Shown here: one piece after another, positions 5,294 to 5,389 of the stretch
Position numbering within the stretch: position 1 is the stretch's first letter
Layout of the letters: every line of letters starts with the position of its first letter
From: an uncultured Hymenobacter sp.
GTDB lineage: Bacteria > Bacteroidota > Bacteroidia > Cytophagales > Hymenobacteraceae
Length of the DNA: 5,389 bases
NCBI GenBank assembly: GCA_937871705.1
Contig: CALMOO010000032.1
Location: 1 to 5,389 of the forward strand
Reading direction: 5' to 3'
Notes under the pieces: generated by a model
What the model saw: the letters and a program-made list of their open reading frames with translations, nothing else
Database searches by the model: none
What the model was told of the DNA's origin: nothing
Program-made: the position numbers and the translations under genes

Positions 5294-5389
5294 GCGTTAG
5301 GTGGCAAGTTGGAGCTGCCCGCGTTGCGGCCGAAAATGAGGACTTACTCAAGTATTTGTTATATTATATCTGTAGGTAAGGGGTAGAGA

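Noticed and set aside
5294..5389. AT-rich end of the window (TATTTGTTATATTATAT) as a promoter
   Set aside because: It does not match TAnnTTTG with a spaced TTG, and the downstream gene is outside the window, so nothing can be anchored to it.
1..5389. A defence system, CRISPR array, transposon or RNA gene
   Set aside because: No spaced direct repeats, transposase, terminal inverted repeats, tRNA-like folds or rRNA sequence were seen; the genes are ordinary metabolic and envelope genes.

Overview
The window looks like chromosomal DNA of a GC-rich Bacteroidota, most likely Hymenobacter or a close relative in the Cytophagales. I infer this from three things: the protein types (a Bacteroidota-style DUF4136 lipoprotein, a DUF2141 secreted protein and a type II NADH dehydrogenase), the lack of Shine-Dalgarno sequences with AT-rich leaders instead, and GC-rich coding DNA between AT-richer spacers. 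No marker gene is present, so the genus is an inference.

Layout: the 5' end holds the N-terminal 149 residues of an RsbQ/KAI2-type alpha/beta hydrolase on the minus strand, cut by the window edge. A 315-base spacer follows, with two hairpins placed as terminators for the next gene. That gene is a complete type II NADH:quinone oxidoreductase (minus). A 190-base divergent spacer separates it from a DUF4136 lipoprotein (plus). The lipoprotein converges on a medium-chain-type acyl-CoA synthetase (minus), with a strong 16-bp-stem terminator between them. The synthetase is divergent from a small secreted DUF2141 protein (plus), which ends in a classic intrinsic terminator. The last ~95 bases hold nothing I can call.

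The genes do not form one operon: strands alternate and terminators or divergent spacers separate nearly every pair. Functionally they are a mix of respiratory NADH oxidation, acyl-CoA activation, two envelope or periplasmic proteins of unknown function, and a probable small-molecule-sensing hydrolase. I see no mobile element, CRISPR array, RNA gene or defence system. The points most worth checking are residue-level: Gln209 in the NADH dehydrogenase cofactor site, Asp453 in the synthetase A8 motif, and the RsbQ-like hydrolase, whose usual signalling partner would lie outside the window. A 13-bp motif shared by two leader regions and an over-represented octamer are weaker leads.
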